64,000 nt of DNA from Himantopus leucocephalus (Eukaryota > Chordata > Aves > Charadriiformes > Recurvirostridae), in NCBI GenBank assembly GCA_003993805.1, contig RSEF01000001.1:190339824-190403823 (forward strand). The letters run 5' to 3'. The number at the start of each line of letters is the position of its first letter. The stretch's first letter is position 1. Below, piece by piece: positions 47,971-60,800 of this stretch. The notes under the pieces were generated by a model. The model was not told the DNA's origin and did no database searches. It was given only the letters and a program-made list of their open reading frames with translations. A program made the translations under genes and the position numbers.

Positions 47971-50904
47971 ACTCTCCTTCTGGTAATCCTGTATAGATGC
48001 TTCTGCCTGGAAGCTTTTCTCTAGGACTCCATCACTGGCACATTCCAGACTTTAAAAAGTTGCTGAAAAATTTACAGAAGCGTCTTCAGCTTTCATTTCT
48101 TTTTTAAATTAAACTAGTAAATTGAAGTAATAAGGAAAAACACCAGGAATAGGTCCAAGTAATTATGTTTACAATTATTTAACTGCACAAAATTTTAAAC
48201 CAATTTTACTGGACATAAGGCTACGTAGGTAGAGCTAGTTTGGCTAACCATTATAAATGTTGGAGAAGCTGCCAACCAGCAACTAATCTGTTCTTTTGTA
48301 TTAATCTTTTCTTGCCACAAATTACAAAAGTAATGGAGCAATACTTTGGAAGATTTTTCTAGGCTTCTGAACACAGAGATCTGTCCCCTTTCAAAGAATT
48401 CAATAGTGGAACTGAATGAATTAAATCTTCCTTCAAACGCTGAGAAGCAGGTATTGATGGCTGTGTTGCTAGCAAAATGAGTAATATTCAGAAAAAGAAG
48501 CCTTGCCCACCTTGAGGATATGTCAAAATTCTCCTCAAAGCACAGGTTTGACAGAGGGGATAATTTTGGATTGGTGACAAAAAGCACAACAAAGATTCTG
48601 AAGATTGGGTTGGGGCTGTCAGGACAGAGCGCTGTGATTATCCAGTTTCCTGTTACTCCCATCCCTCACTTGCTTGCGACATGTGAAGTGCAAAACCAGG
48701 AATTTGTGGATGGGGCAATTTGGGTAGCTGACTCCACTGAACACGCCACTGTGCTTTCTGTTCCTGTTGGATGGCTTATATTAACTTTGTGATGGAAAGC
48801 GGCTTAGCCTGGAACAGCTATAGATATATCTATGCAATTGATTTGGAGCACAAATTCTTGCATGGGATGAATGAAGAGCAGGAACAGAAAGCAAAATAAG
48901 ACTCATCAGCAGTAGCATATGACTGTGCAGGAATGCAAGTCCTTACATACAAAAAGCAGCATGGATGAGAAAGCAGCCTCTGAAGGCTGAATAAACAGTC
49001 AGTATGAGCCTCAGCCTATCTGCAGGGCACTGAAGTCTTTTCCCTTCTTTCCCTTCAAAGTAGAATACAAATTTTTTTTTTCACCCTTTTTCAAATTTTC
49101 TATGAGAAGAAGCTACCCCACTGTGCTCGAAACAAAACAATGAAAAGTAAAACAAACAATCTGAAACAAAACCCAACAACTTTTGTTGTTATATGATTGT
49201 TTTCTATCTCAAGTAAAGCAATAAAAATATTGATTGGTGGAGGAAAGCCTAAAAATGATTTGTCTCAGTAGTAGTCCCTAGAAGAATGAGCTTCTCAGCT
49301 GCTGTAAATTGGCCTACTTCTATGGACTTAGATTTTAGCGCAATCATCGCATGTGTCTGAAACATCACAAGAGCTATGAAGCACTAGATATCAGATGGTA
49401 AAAATAAATAGAAACTAACAAGGTTTGCCTTCCTACTCAAGCCCTTCAGTCATTCTCTGCCTTGCTTGTTTTAACCTAAACAAAACCAAAGGACTTCACT
49501 TTATTCCTGCTACTACAACTCAGCAATTGCTTATAGCCATGAAATGATTGTGTCCATGAAGCTCCCCGCCATCACCACCTGAATTTGGATCAATCAACCC
49601 TGCACAGCACAAGCTTCACCATGTTGTAATCAACAGCACTTGGTTTTCTCTGCCTGCTATGAGACGGTGCCTGAGAAAGGGGTAACATCCCCAGATTCCT
49701 TACAAGCAAGACCAGAGGGTGATCTGGAAGCCCTATCAGCAACACAATTTTGCACGCAAATTGTCATCCTCTCTGAAGAAAATGTAGATGCACAGAGATT
49801 TGTTTTGCTGGGCGATTTGAGGAACCATGGCACTGTTGCCACGCTTACGCTTCAGGGGCTCGGGTCAGCAGAGGCTGGTTGGGAGGGCTGAGTGGGATCC
49901 TGCCTTAGAAAGAACTGCACGGTACTCCAGAAGCACAGCTACTCATTTCAATTCCTCATCCTCAGGTAAACTTGTCCTTCCCGGTCTTTCTGTCTCTCAA
50001 CATTTTTCACTTGCAACGTTTTCCCTTCTGCCTTCCTATATACCCTCCAGTTATTTTTTATGCTCTTTCTGTGTTGTGAGTCCTCTGTTTTCCACTGGTG
50101 CTGCTTTAGCATTCTGAATTCAAACTCAGTAAGCTTTGCCTGTGGTCTAATCATTGTGCCAGCTATGTCTATTAGAATTTGCCCTCTGTCTTCTCATCTG
50201 TTTCAGTAATTGACCTCTTTATTTGTTAGTTTAACATTTTCATTCCTTGCTGTAGTTATTGTCATTATTCTACTTATATAGACTCACTAATGTTTAACTC
50301 CATAATCATTATATGGAGAGAAAAGCTGCAAGCAATTTGGAACAGTAAGTCCCTCTAAAAAGAGAAAATGCTTTAGAACAATTTTCCCCCTCTCCAAAGA
50401 ACTGTTTTTCAAAGCTAATCAACTAATACACCAGCATAAACTACTCTGTCTAGAGAGTCAACACATGGCCCTCTGTCCAGTAAACACGGATGAAACAGTA
50501 CCCCATAAGTGCCCGAAGGAGAATGAATGAGGTTTTCTGCATCTTCCACTTTCAGAACAGAGACAGGGGCTGAAATTAAAATGCTCCTTGAAGGTTGCAC
50601 TAGAGAAGTTGTTTTACATAGGCCAAATCTCTAAGTCTGTGTCCTGTTTATGCTACTCACACAGTTCTAATTAGAGAAGTTAAGTTTTTCTCCTTCAACT
50701 TTGCAGTATGGTTTTAAAATAAACATGTCGTATTTCACTTCAGAAGCAGCAGGTTGCCTCATAAATCTAGGCTCAAATGACCTAGACAGGCCATCTCAGC
50801 CATCCTCAGCCTCAAGGCAGAATCAGCTATGAGTAAACACTTCTCTCTTTCATGTATGCCTTTTAAGAAGCCTGGTGGTGAGACTGCCCCGTATACCTCA
50901 TCCA
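47971..50904. other. Unique noncoding sequence
   Basis: No gene recognised. The 155-codon minus-strand frame at 48195-48662 is the second longest in the window; its translation has no signal peptide, repeat or motif I can assign. A T homopolymer lies at about 49072-49081. Confidence 0.45.
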
Positions 50905-51210
50905 CTCCTTAACGTTAGGAAAGTTTTCCTAATGTCTGGTCTAAATCTTCCTTGAAACAGTTTAAACTTATAACCTCTTGTCCTACCTATAACGAATGCA
51001 GAGATCAATTTATCCCTTCCCTTTTTGCAGCAAACTTTTACATGTTCAAAAATGGTGGCCTTTTAGTCCTTATGACCAAATGTACCCGATTCTTTCCATC
51101 TTCCCTGCTGGATTGTGTTTTCCAGATCTCTGGTCATTTTTATTTTCCTTTGGAGTCTTTCAGGTTAGCCAGCCGTTGTCTTGAACTATGAATGCCCAGT
51201 GACTGTCATG
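50905..51210 (-). mobile_element. L3-like ancient CR1-clade LINE fragment
   Basis: The sequence keeps the characteristic order of an old CR1/L3 3' region read in reverse: 'gttaggaaagttttcctaat', 'gtctggtctaaatcttcc', 'cagtttaaacttataacctc', 'cttgtcctacc', 'ttttagtccttatgacc', 'ttttccagatctctggtcat', 'ttttattttcctttggagtc' and 'cttgaactatgaatgccc'. It differs from the younger CR1 copies at 1855 and 62829 and is heavily mutated. The 79- and 62-codon frames inside it are by-products. Confidence 0.7.
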
Positions 51211-52954
51211 ACATTGCATTGGGGCTTTCTCTACCAGGTACAAAGCAGAGTATGAAGTTTACCTCGTAGGTTTTACATATAACTAAGCTGTTCATAGGTT
51301 CCAGTATGATGCTTGGTTGTTTTGTTTTTTGTTTTTTTTTTTTTAATTTGGCTGGACAGGGTTGTTCCTTTACAGCAGCATTAGCAAAAATGTGGGTTGC
51401 TAACTCAGATACTGAAGCAGCTGCGAAATATTAGAAAACATGTATTTTAATGCTTGCCCTTCATTCCCCTTCCCCACCCCCCGCACGGGTGCTGCAAAGT
51501 CTCTGACTAGTAAAAGGCTTTGAGAGCTAATATGCTGTTTAATACAACTGAGGTTTTGAAAAAAGAGTTTCTCGTTCGAGAAGCAAGTAGCAGTGCTGAT
51601 CCCTCTAAAACTTGCTTTCCACGTGCAAGATTACTGCTTCCCTTCCTCTGCCTGTTACAGAGGACTGGGCTGATGCTCCCCTAGCAATCCTAAAACCCTG
51701 TCGTGAAGATGTAGCTACTTTTGGAAGATGGTAAAGCCTTACATAATACACAAGCTTCATTAAAAATGTGCTTTATCTCCCAAGCTTGTGAGCTAATACA
51801 CGGTAAAGAAGGACAGTGAAGGGTGATATTGATCAGCGGTATTTTTCTTTGCATACGCCTTTCTTGTCCTCAAGCCACTTACTGAGTTATCTCGACCCTA
51901 ATCTTTCTGGCGCTCTGTGCACTGAACTCTAGCTGAAGTTAATGGGAGAGCTGCATGCAAACTTCCAGGTTCAAGCCCTCTCTCACAAGCAATCTCTCCG
52001 ACACTTGCAGATTCTGTGATACCATGAAAGCTTTACTGTGCAGTTGCTTTCCTCTTGTAAACAGGATCAAAGACAGCATGTCATATTTTTTTTTTTATTA
52101 TTTTATTTTATTTTGGTCTGCTGTCTGGTTGCTGTCATCTCTTTCTATTCTGGCTCATCGTGTATTGTACCTTGAACATTGTATCTCACAGCACTTCACA
52201 GTTTGGTTCCACCCTTTCTGTGTGGTACATGACACATTTAAGTACTTTTTCCTATCAGGATGGCATTTTGTATGATATATGCTACTCTGCTAAGCTAATT
52301 GTGATAAGTCATGCTGCTAGATCCAGTACAACTGTCCCTTTTTTCAAGGTTTCTCTTATGCTTACATATCCTTCCCTTTCTAAGCATGTAAGTTCTGTTT
52401 TCCTAATTGATCTTTTTGTATGACAATTTGATAATGTAAACTCTGTTGCCATTTTCCTAGGACACAAAAACATAGGCTTTTGTGGATGATACCTCAGAAC
52501 AGTCTTGAACATCTATCACACGGATGACGTGAAGTGCGTAGGTTGTAAGTGCCCTAAACGTCTCAACATTGCAATTGCGAGTATTCAAAAAATATTTTTT
52601 TCCCTCAGCCCTTATTTGTAACCCTTTGGCAACACTAAGCAGCTGAGAAGAAAGCAAACTCTTCTGAGCTGAGGAACCTCTCTCAAATCCCAAATGACAC
52701 CAAGAAAAGTAATTCCTGCAGTTCTCAGCAACTCCACGAAAGTAATCGCAATCTTTCAGTCAAAAAGGGATACTCAAAGCCATTTTCTTTGCTTCTTTCA
52801 CATCTGGATTTAGACTGCTGCCTTTCAGAAAGCAGGCAAAACCTATCAGATGAAACACTGGCTCCTGAAAAATAAATTATATTGGGGTACATGAGCCTAA
52901 GTTGTCAGAGGTGGGTGTAAGGGGTTATTCTGAATAATTACAGAATAATATGCA
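51211..52954. other. Unique noncoding sequence with T-rich and (TTTTA)n runs
   Basis: No gene recognised. A T run at about 51326-51345 and a degenerate (TTTTA)n repeat at about 52085-52114 are the only simple repeats. The 106-codon frame at 51955-52275 crosses the second and is of chance length. Confidence 0.5.
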
Positions 52955-52960
52955 ATGCTG

Positions 52961-52980
52961 GGGCGGGGGGGGGGGGGGNG
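52961..52980. repeat. Poly-G tract ending in a one-base gap
   Basis: A run of G residues, broken by one C, ends at the N at 52979. Long G tracts can form quadruplexes and stop polymerases, which fits the break here, so the true length is unknown. Confidence 0.85.
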
Positions 52981-53163
52981 ATGGGTTTGTATATCTAAAA
53001 AGGGATAATTGAGCAGAACTAGTGGAGTGATTTTTCCTCTTTACACGGCATTGTTAGGGATAGTATGAAGAGGTCCTCAGCTCAAGGAGAATGTGGAAAA
53101 TCTAATAGGGATAACAACAGAACTTACCCTCTTCTATTTACTGAAAAAGTGTTTGAGAGGCAA

Positions 53164-53203
53164 TCACTGGATTTATTTACTTCTCACTGGATTTAGTTAC
53201 TTC
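53164..53203 (+). repeat. 20-bp tandem duplication
   Basis: The unit TCACTGGATTTATTTACTTC (53164-53183) is followed directly by TCACTGGATTTAGTTACTTC (53184-53203), with one mismatch. It is a small recent-looking local duplication with no evident function. Confidence 0.9.
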
Positions 53204-56200
53204 TCTATAGAAAAGAGTTCTAATGGCTGGGTGGGAGTGGTAGAGAAGGGCTCAGTGTTGTTGACCCACGCCAAATGAAGCATTGCATCTGAATACCAAA
53301 GTTAGAAGAGCTCATCCATAAATAAAAAAATGTAACTTTGTAGCAATGAGTTTTAAATAAGAGCAGGGCAATTTCTAACTACACACAGGAAATCGAGCCT
53401 ACTGGACTAGTTCCACAGATTGCTAGCGCTTTGGGAGAACATCAAGCTAGACAAATACCACAAAGCATGGAAAAATTCCCCAGTCATTCCACCTCTGCTG
53501 AGGCCATAGGTAGAAGATGTTGGGCACTCCCACTAACACCTGAAGCCCTGTGTTAAGACAAGGACCACAAGCAAACAAATTTTTGTCTTCAAGGTCAGGA
53601 AAACTTTCCCCCAGGGCAGAACTGGACACTGCTCCTATGTGGTACAGACGACCCTCATGGCTTGGTCCTTGCCCACTATGCCAGGTTCATACGCTCAGAG
53701 GCAGAAGTGGCTTTTCGCTAATTCAGAGCATCAGGGACTCTGGGTTTTTACTGCTACACAAGAGTACAACACCTCTTTGTTATCTAGGATTGCAAAATCC
53801 TTGGGCATTTGTGGTAGCTCTGTTTCAGCTGATGTCTGTCTGAAGCACTTAACAGTCAGGTCTCAAGGGGGCTGAAATGTTTTAATTTGAGTAAAGTTAC
53901 TGGATTTACTGACAGGGGAGAAATGTAATGGCCTGTGATACAAAAGAGGTGACCTTCAGCTCTGATTTTAAATCCTGTTATGAATTCCTATGCATAGATA
54001 TTGCTGAGGGAAGGTTTTGGCACAATATGCATTTAATTTAAGAGTCTTGTTTATTCCAATTGTGCAGAGGTGTTCTAGCATGTACAAAGAGTTAAATCTA
54101 GAGAAAGACATTTTAACCAAAGATCAAGATGAAAAGCCAAGTTACATTATAAAGATACTTAAGCAAATGTACCATATTTAATCTACTCTCATCTTAAAGC
54201 AACTTCCAATTTTCACTTTCACTTACATTTCTAATGCAGTGGTATTTATTATCTATTGCCTACCTTACCAAATGAGCAACAATCTCTAGAGATATCTTCT
54301 CTCTGATTAGAAAACTCTCACTGCAAAATAATAGATTTATGAAATATACATGAAGAAACTTTTATTAAAATTACATTAATAGCCAAATTCTGCACACAAT
54401 TACACTTGGCCATTGTGAAATCAATGAATTGCACCAGGATAATAGAGAACAGAATTTGCCCTGACCGAATAATTTTAGCTGATTAGAAACAATGAAATGA
54501 GATATTAATATTGACACTCCCTGTTTGAAATACCCTCATTCTGTGGACCCAGGATTGATGATTTAGGGCTCTGCGTGGAAGAACAAAGCCACTCTGCCAG
54601 CCAGCCCTGACAGCAAGACCATATATACTCAGACAAATGGTCTCATATATAACTCCACTTCTGGGAGGTAAAAGGGAGTAGAATCTTATTCTGTCCTCCT
54701 TTGCACCAGGTTGTAATTAATATTCTCCCACAGTAGCTGGTAATACGTACCTGAGTAAGCTTTAAACCCGCTAGCTCAGGTGTTGAGAGCAATGGAGCTC
54801 CAGCAGCGTAGAGTTCAATAGAGGCTAAGCACCCAAATATTTACTCAGTCTGTTCTGTCACTAGCTAGCTTTGGTACCTCTTTTAGGTTAGCTGCAATAT
54901 GAGACTGGCTGCAGTCCAGCCAGCGGGTTTATTACCTCCAATGCAGAGCCGGGTTTATTAGCCTGGGTAGAGCACCGTGCTAATGTAATATATATGATAC
55001 TGTATAGATAGGGAAGTAAAGTAGCTTTAATTCTTTTGGTCTGCAAGCTAGCTCATGGCTCTGCATTGTGTTTTATACTCCATGGGAATTATATTCCTCA
55101 TCTGAGGGAATGTCTAGCCTAGGGAAAAAAAAAATATCTGGGGCTAATGACTGTGCTCAACTGTTTGGACATTTAGTTAGGGCTTTGTTGCCAGTCTTCA
55201 GACTTTCGGGCAGAGGAGCAAAACAGTGCCCATGAGAGATGCAAACTCAGACAAGGACTCAGAAAGCAAGGACTGTTTGGGAACATCGCACCTAAATGAG
55301 CCGCAGTGACTGACAAGTGCTGTGCCCCCTCTCCGTGCCAGGTGGAGCAAAAGTGGGCTCAGCCCTCTGTTGCCCTTCTGTTTTGAAATGGAGGGCTATG
55401 CTGTGGGAGGGTTTCGGAACCGTGTGAGCACTTCTTATCTCTCCCAGCTGTGACACCCCAATGTCTTTTAAAGATGCCTAAGGGTTTTGTACAACTGCTT
55501 TGGATGGACTACCTACTACCCCAAACAACCGGACTTCAGCAGGCTCTGCTCTGCCTGACTTGTACCACAGCATCCCTGTGTGTTCCTGTACCAGCGTTGG
55601 TGACTGGGTGCAGAACAGAAACCACTATAATTAAAATGAGATATAAAGGCAATGTTTAAAAAGCTGTGTTGCTCACAACTTCAAAGATGTTAAACGTCTG
55701 CTTCCAAATCAGAGTGAGCTGTCCTACTGAAGGATAAACGCAACAATAATGAAGGGCTAAAACCTGAAAACTGCTAAGAAAAAGAAAAGGGTTTGGGTAT
55801 ACTGACAGGCTGGGAAGACCTACACAGAAGCAAATTAATTACACTTCAAACAATGCAGATTGTTCTTCCTGACTAAGGTACTAGGGACCTGGAGAGAGGC
55901 AGGAACTGTAATGAGATACACCCCTACTCTCTTTCTCTTCTCTTTTATGCCCTCTTCCCAGGTACTGTGCTTGTTGGGGCGGAGCAAAAAGCTGTGTCTT
56001 TAGGGGAGGAATCTGATTATTCAGCCACTTAATTTGACTCCAGCCACAGGCCCCCAGTAACTACACTCGTACAGTTAAAATGGGACTGGGGGGGGTCTGC
56101 AATACCCAGAGCCTGGCTTGGGAACAGACATACTGAGAAGTTCAGTCTCTCTGAACGAGATCCCTACCAGGGGTGCCAGTGCAGATACCCACAAACTGAA

Positions 56201-57860
56201 CATTTGCCTCCATGGTAGGCTGGCAGAGAGGTGTATTCTCTAGAAACTGCTCCAGGCGTGCAACATGGAGTGGCAGGAAGGGGCTGGGGAACAGAGCCCC
56301 TGTATCCCCCTCATTGTGTATGCTGAAAGGAACAGCTGGATTAAGATGCCTCCTTCACTCTGCAACTCTTCTTATCCGCACTGAAATCACCGAGGCAATA
56401 ATATGTTGGATGTCTGAGGACTTCAGAATGGATGCCCTATTATTTCTTTCTTTTGTTTTGTTATAATACGTGTGACCTTCAACTGCTTTCACACACTTTT
56501 CACTCTGCAGAGAAAATACCGTGCTGAATGGCTTAACTGTGATTTCAATACAAAACCGACCAACAAAAAGAGCGTTTGGGACAAAAGCAACAATGCGGAC
56601 AACGACATTCAGAAGTGTTAGAAGTAAATCTAACTGCACACAAAGCAGAGTTCAGCTAAGTGTCACTGCCAAACCCCATCTTCTGTTCTCTATGAAATGA
56701 AGTTGGAAAAGAGCTAAATTGAGTACTGGAACTCACTGGGTGCATAAAAAAACACTGGGAGAAAGGGGATGTACCTGCTCTGGAGGACTGCAGGCACCTG
56801 GTTTACATCTATGCATATTTGACAGATGGGATGGAGAAGGACCAGTCTTTCAGCTGGTGTTAAAGCATACAGCGATTTGCCTATGCAGAGGATCTGCTCC
56901 ATGGCCTGTGCTTGATTGTCCCAGGCAATACTTCAGGAAGTAATCAGATTCATATCTGATTTTGAGTGTACACCTGGAGGGAAATGCTGTAATTCCTCCT
57001 TTTTGAAAGACATATCGATAAATAACCATCTATTTTCATTTGCTTCCTTATCTTCACCTGCTCTTCTGTCTCAGTTTTATTGCCATTTGGATTAGGTTTA
57101 GTCCTACACATCAGGGATGGAAAATGTTGCCTAGCTGTGCTGAAGGAACAAGGGAAGACCCCTGTTTTTCTGAACAAGGTTACGCTGCGACACACAAGTT
57201 GCTTTCAGATGCAAGGGGTGATGCATAAACCGATGCTTCATTTGCATGCTAAGGAAGGTCTGAAAGCCTGCTCGTTCTCTGCTTGGATCACAGTAATATG
57301 CATGAGTGAGAAAGGAGGATAATAACTAGTAGAAGGAGTTGCTTTTATTAACATGTAAAAGTGCTTTTCCATGTTTTCTTTTAGATGAAAAATTTGGAGG
57401 CAAATATTTGCTTCCTTTGCGTATGTGTAAGAAAGCATGCTTTTTTGTCTGTGTTTCAAATATTAAAAATAGGAAGAAAAAGGTTTCGATTTTGATTTTT
57501 TTAATTAGATAAAGACCGAAAATGTCCACATGGGTATGATAAGAGACATAAAATGCTCCCACAGAAAATACCATTTCCTAGCCAGCTGCAGTAGAACAGG
57601 GACCTTGATATTTACATCAAATTGCAGCAGTGGCTCATGCTTAGAGCTTAGCCTTATGTCTGGTTGTATGGCCTCTGCTCAGGCTTGCTTTTGAGTACAT
57701 CAACCTCATTGACCTCTGCCGTGTATGCTATCGAGCACCAGTACGGCAGCGCCGTGTGCGACACTTCAGGTGGGATGTTTGGCAGTCAGCCAGTCACACC
57801 ACCCTGCCCACCTCGCACAAATAAACACTTAAAGGAACTGGTCCTTGGCTGATGAGGGGT
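53204..57860. other. Unique noncoding sequence
   Basis: No gene or mobile element recognised over about 4.6 kb. Open frames do not exceed about 100 codons. An exact POU octamer lies at 57240-57247. A short G run is at about 56088-56095. Confidence 0.5.
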
Positions 57861-57886
57861 TTTGTTTGTTTGTTTGTTTGTTTGTT
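57861..57886 (+). repeat. (TTTG)n microsatellite
   Basis: Six and a half tandem TTTG units interrupted by nothing else. The 90-codon frame starting at 57852 reads through it and so begins with a phenylalanine/valine/cysteine-rich run; it is not a gene. Confidence 0.9.
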
Positions 57887-60800
57887 GGCTTTTATAAACT
57901 GTAGGAATTCAGGAAGGATTTGGGGCTGGCAGGGAGAGGAACCACCACCATGTCCCGTTCTCAGCAACCTTCATGTATGGGGCACAGGAGAACAGCAGTC
58001 ACTATTCCAGCCAGCTTCAGCATTGCATATTTTCCTTCCCCAAATCCAGGAAACATGTGATGAAGGAGGTATTTTGCTTTATACAGAAAACATGGGATCA
58101 AGGAGCAACAGTCGGGAGAAGTAGCAAACATTCCAAAAATAAGTGCTCAAGAATCAGAAGGGATTAGAATACCTTGTTCATCTATAGTTTGCAGCAGGAA
58201 ATGAATATTTATGTCTCAAATGTTATGTTAAAACATTCTTCCTTAATATGTATTTATATACAACCTTCCACAAAAAGTCTGCCTTCAAAAGCAGCAGGCG
58301 CTGACATCCTGTCTTGCCAAAAACACAACATCTCATCAGATGCTCAGAAAGAATTTATATGAGACTTTGTGAAGTGCCTAACAAATAGCAGGCATTCTAC
58401 TGAAGAAAGCATCGGCATTTCAAGATGAAGAAGTAAATCTGTTCAGTGCTTTAGGAGTTTGAAGCGACTTTAGGAGTTTAAAGTGACTTCTTTAAAAAAT
58501 GTAGACTCCCAGCTTAATGTTTCCTCTGGACCCCTCTGGCTGACATATGACTTGTTTATAACATTTCTAAATATAGATCCAGGTAACTCAGATTAAATCT
58601 CATTCAAACCCCACTTTATTTCTAAGCAAAAATAATAAAGATCTTACTGTTCTTTGTTATAGTTCTTTGTATGTAAAGAAAGCCTCTGAAAAATTCCTTA
58701 TTAAATTTAATATACTCACAATTTTTGTGTAATCTGAATATATAAACCTTTTTCCAAATAAAAAAAAAAATTTTTTTGAACACTTTTGTGTTTTCTGCAT
58801 TATTTTTGACAGCCCTACTTTATTCATTTAGGGAAAAAACAGCACCTCTGGCAGGACTCCTTACCTTTGTTTTTTTTATTACCTACAACTGTAAAATCGC
58901 TTGCTTTCTTCTTGATTCTTTTTTTGTTTCCTTAATCAGTTTCCCAAACTTTCTAGCTTCTAAATTTATATCCATTTCTGTCATGTTGCCCTTTTTTTTC
59001 ATTACCTCCCTCCCCACTGGCGCACACACACACAGAGATCACAAATATATTTTAGCGTTTCTAGGTGCTTTTGTTCTCTCTGCTAAAGTCAAGTTGTTTT
59101 ATAACTAACTTCACCTAATTTTTCAGATGTGGGATGGTAGCTTTTTGGCCATCAAATAAAATATTTAATCAGTTCTCCCAAATTATTCATACCTTTCTCC
59201 AGTTCTATCAGCCTTATAGTTGTTTTCCGCTTTATGAATCTGTCTCTTTTAAATCACCAACCATATTTATTACTGATTTGAGCTTTTTTTTCTGTCTGCA
59301 CATAATGAATGTAATTAAGCCATGATAACTTGCTCCTAAAAAATCTTTGTTTTTCGTTCTTAGATCAGTGCCCTTTTATCTGCCAAGATGAAATCAAATT
59401 TATCTTTCCATGACACTATTTTTTGAATTAGGAAATTGTCAGTATTTTTTTTTTTTTTGAAATTACAAGGTAGTTTTTGTACTGACAAATCTCTGATATA
59501 TATCACTCACGTTGAGAAGTCAACTTCTCACCTTTTTTTCCCTTATATAGGACAGGCAGGGTTTTAAGGAGCTGTTGATGCTGTTCTGAAGTGTGATATG
59601 ATGGTGGGAGCTGCCGCTGGCTTGTGCCCCACCTTGCACTATATTGGCTAGAAAATTGATCCATAAACCTTCAAGATCACTTGCACAGGGTTTTGTCAGT
59701 GGCTCAGACATGAGTATTTTGTGGAATTCGAACAGGTATATAAAACGGTTCCCTTGTGCTGCAGACTCTGATCTGTCATATAGCTTGTTCCTTAGTGATG
59801 GGTCCCTGCTGCCTTGAATCTGCAACAGTGATGTTCTCCAGATGTGTTTTTTCCAAATATCCCTCCTGTATGTTACGTGAAGTCACTGCCTTTCTTTCTG
59901 TTCTTCCTTCATCTGCCTGGTTCCAAAGCACACCAGGCAAATGATTTATATATAAATTCTCGCTGCAGAGTCTCATTCCCTCAGTAATCTGGGAGGGATT
60001 AGCTACTTGATGATTTCAAGCACTGATTCTGATCAAAGACCTGCTAGTCACGGCCAGATGGGTCTCACAGAAGCACCGACAAGCTGATCAGTAGGCCTGA
60101 TAGGAGATCGAGAGACTGTCCCCACAGCCTTCCCAAAGGACAAAACTTGAATAGATAATGCACACTCGCACATGCATGCAAATGCTCTCTCAACTCACCT
60201 CCTGCAACTACAACTCTGAGCGCAGGGTCTGCAGCTAACTCTTCAGAAACTCCCATGTTAGCTGCTCTGTTTGCCGGGCTCAGCTGTTTCATTCAGCTTT
60301 TTGATTCTAAGTAAAGTTATTTCAATGGCTAAACAGAAGGAACTACGCGTGCAATGCCCTTCTGGATTATCCCAAGTTATGAACTGTGAGTGATGGTGCA
60401 AACAGTAATATACATGTATCATGCCGAAGTGAAAGATGGTCCCAGTGATCACGACAGAGAGGCAGAGGATAAACAATCGCCAGAAGTAACCTTGCTGGCT
60501 GAAAGAAACATCTGATTTCCACTAAAGCCAAAAGTACAAAAGAACGTTTTCAAGTTTTCTGAAAGACAGACGGAAATGTCTTAGGGAACTTGACGCAAAG
60601 CAATTATGGATGCTCAAACACAACAAAGATTTTGAACATGAAAAGAGAATACTAAAAGGATTTTTATACTTGACAGTTCATTTCATTGTATTCTCTTTTT
60701 ATATTAAATTATTAAAGAGAGATATATCAATGTGTGTATTTTCAGTCCCTTTTTGCCACTTTAGCTTATTGGAAAAGTTTAACATTTCCCAACAAAATAT

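Noticed and set aside
48195..48662. 155-codon minus-strand open frame
   Set aside because: Length is within chance expectation; the translation has no motif I can assign and no splice-site or promoter support.
50555..50576. Possible REST/NRSF element near TTCAGAACAGAGACAGGG
   Set aside because: The two half-sites do not align with the consensus spacing.
51969..51979. GGTTCAAGCCC, a tRNA box-B-like word
   Set aside because: No box A at the right distance and no cloverleaf can be folded around it.
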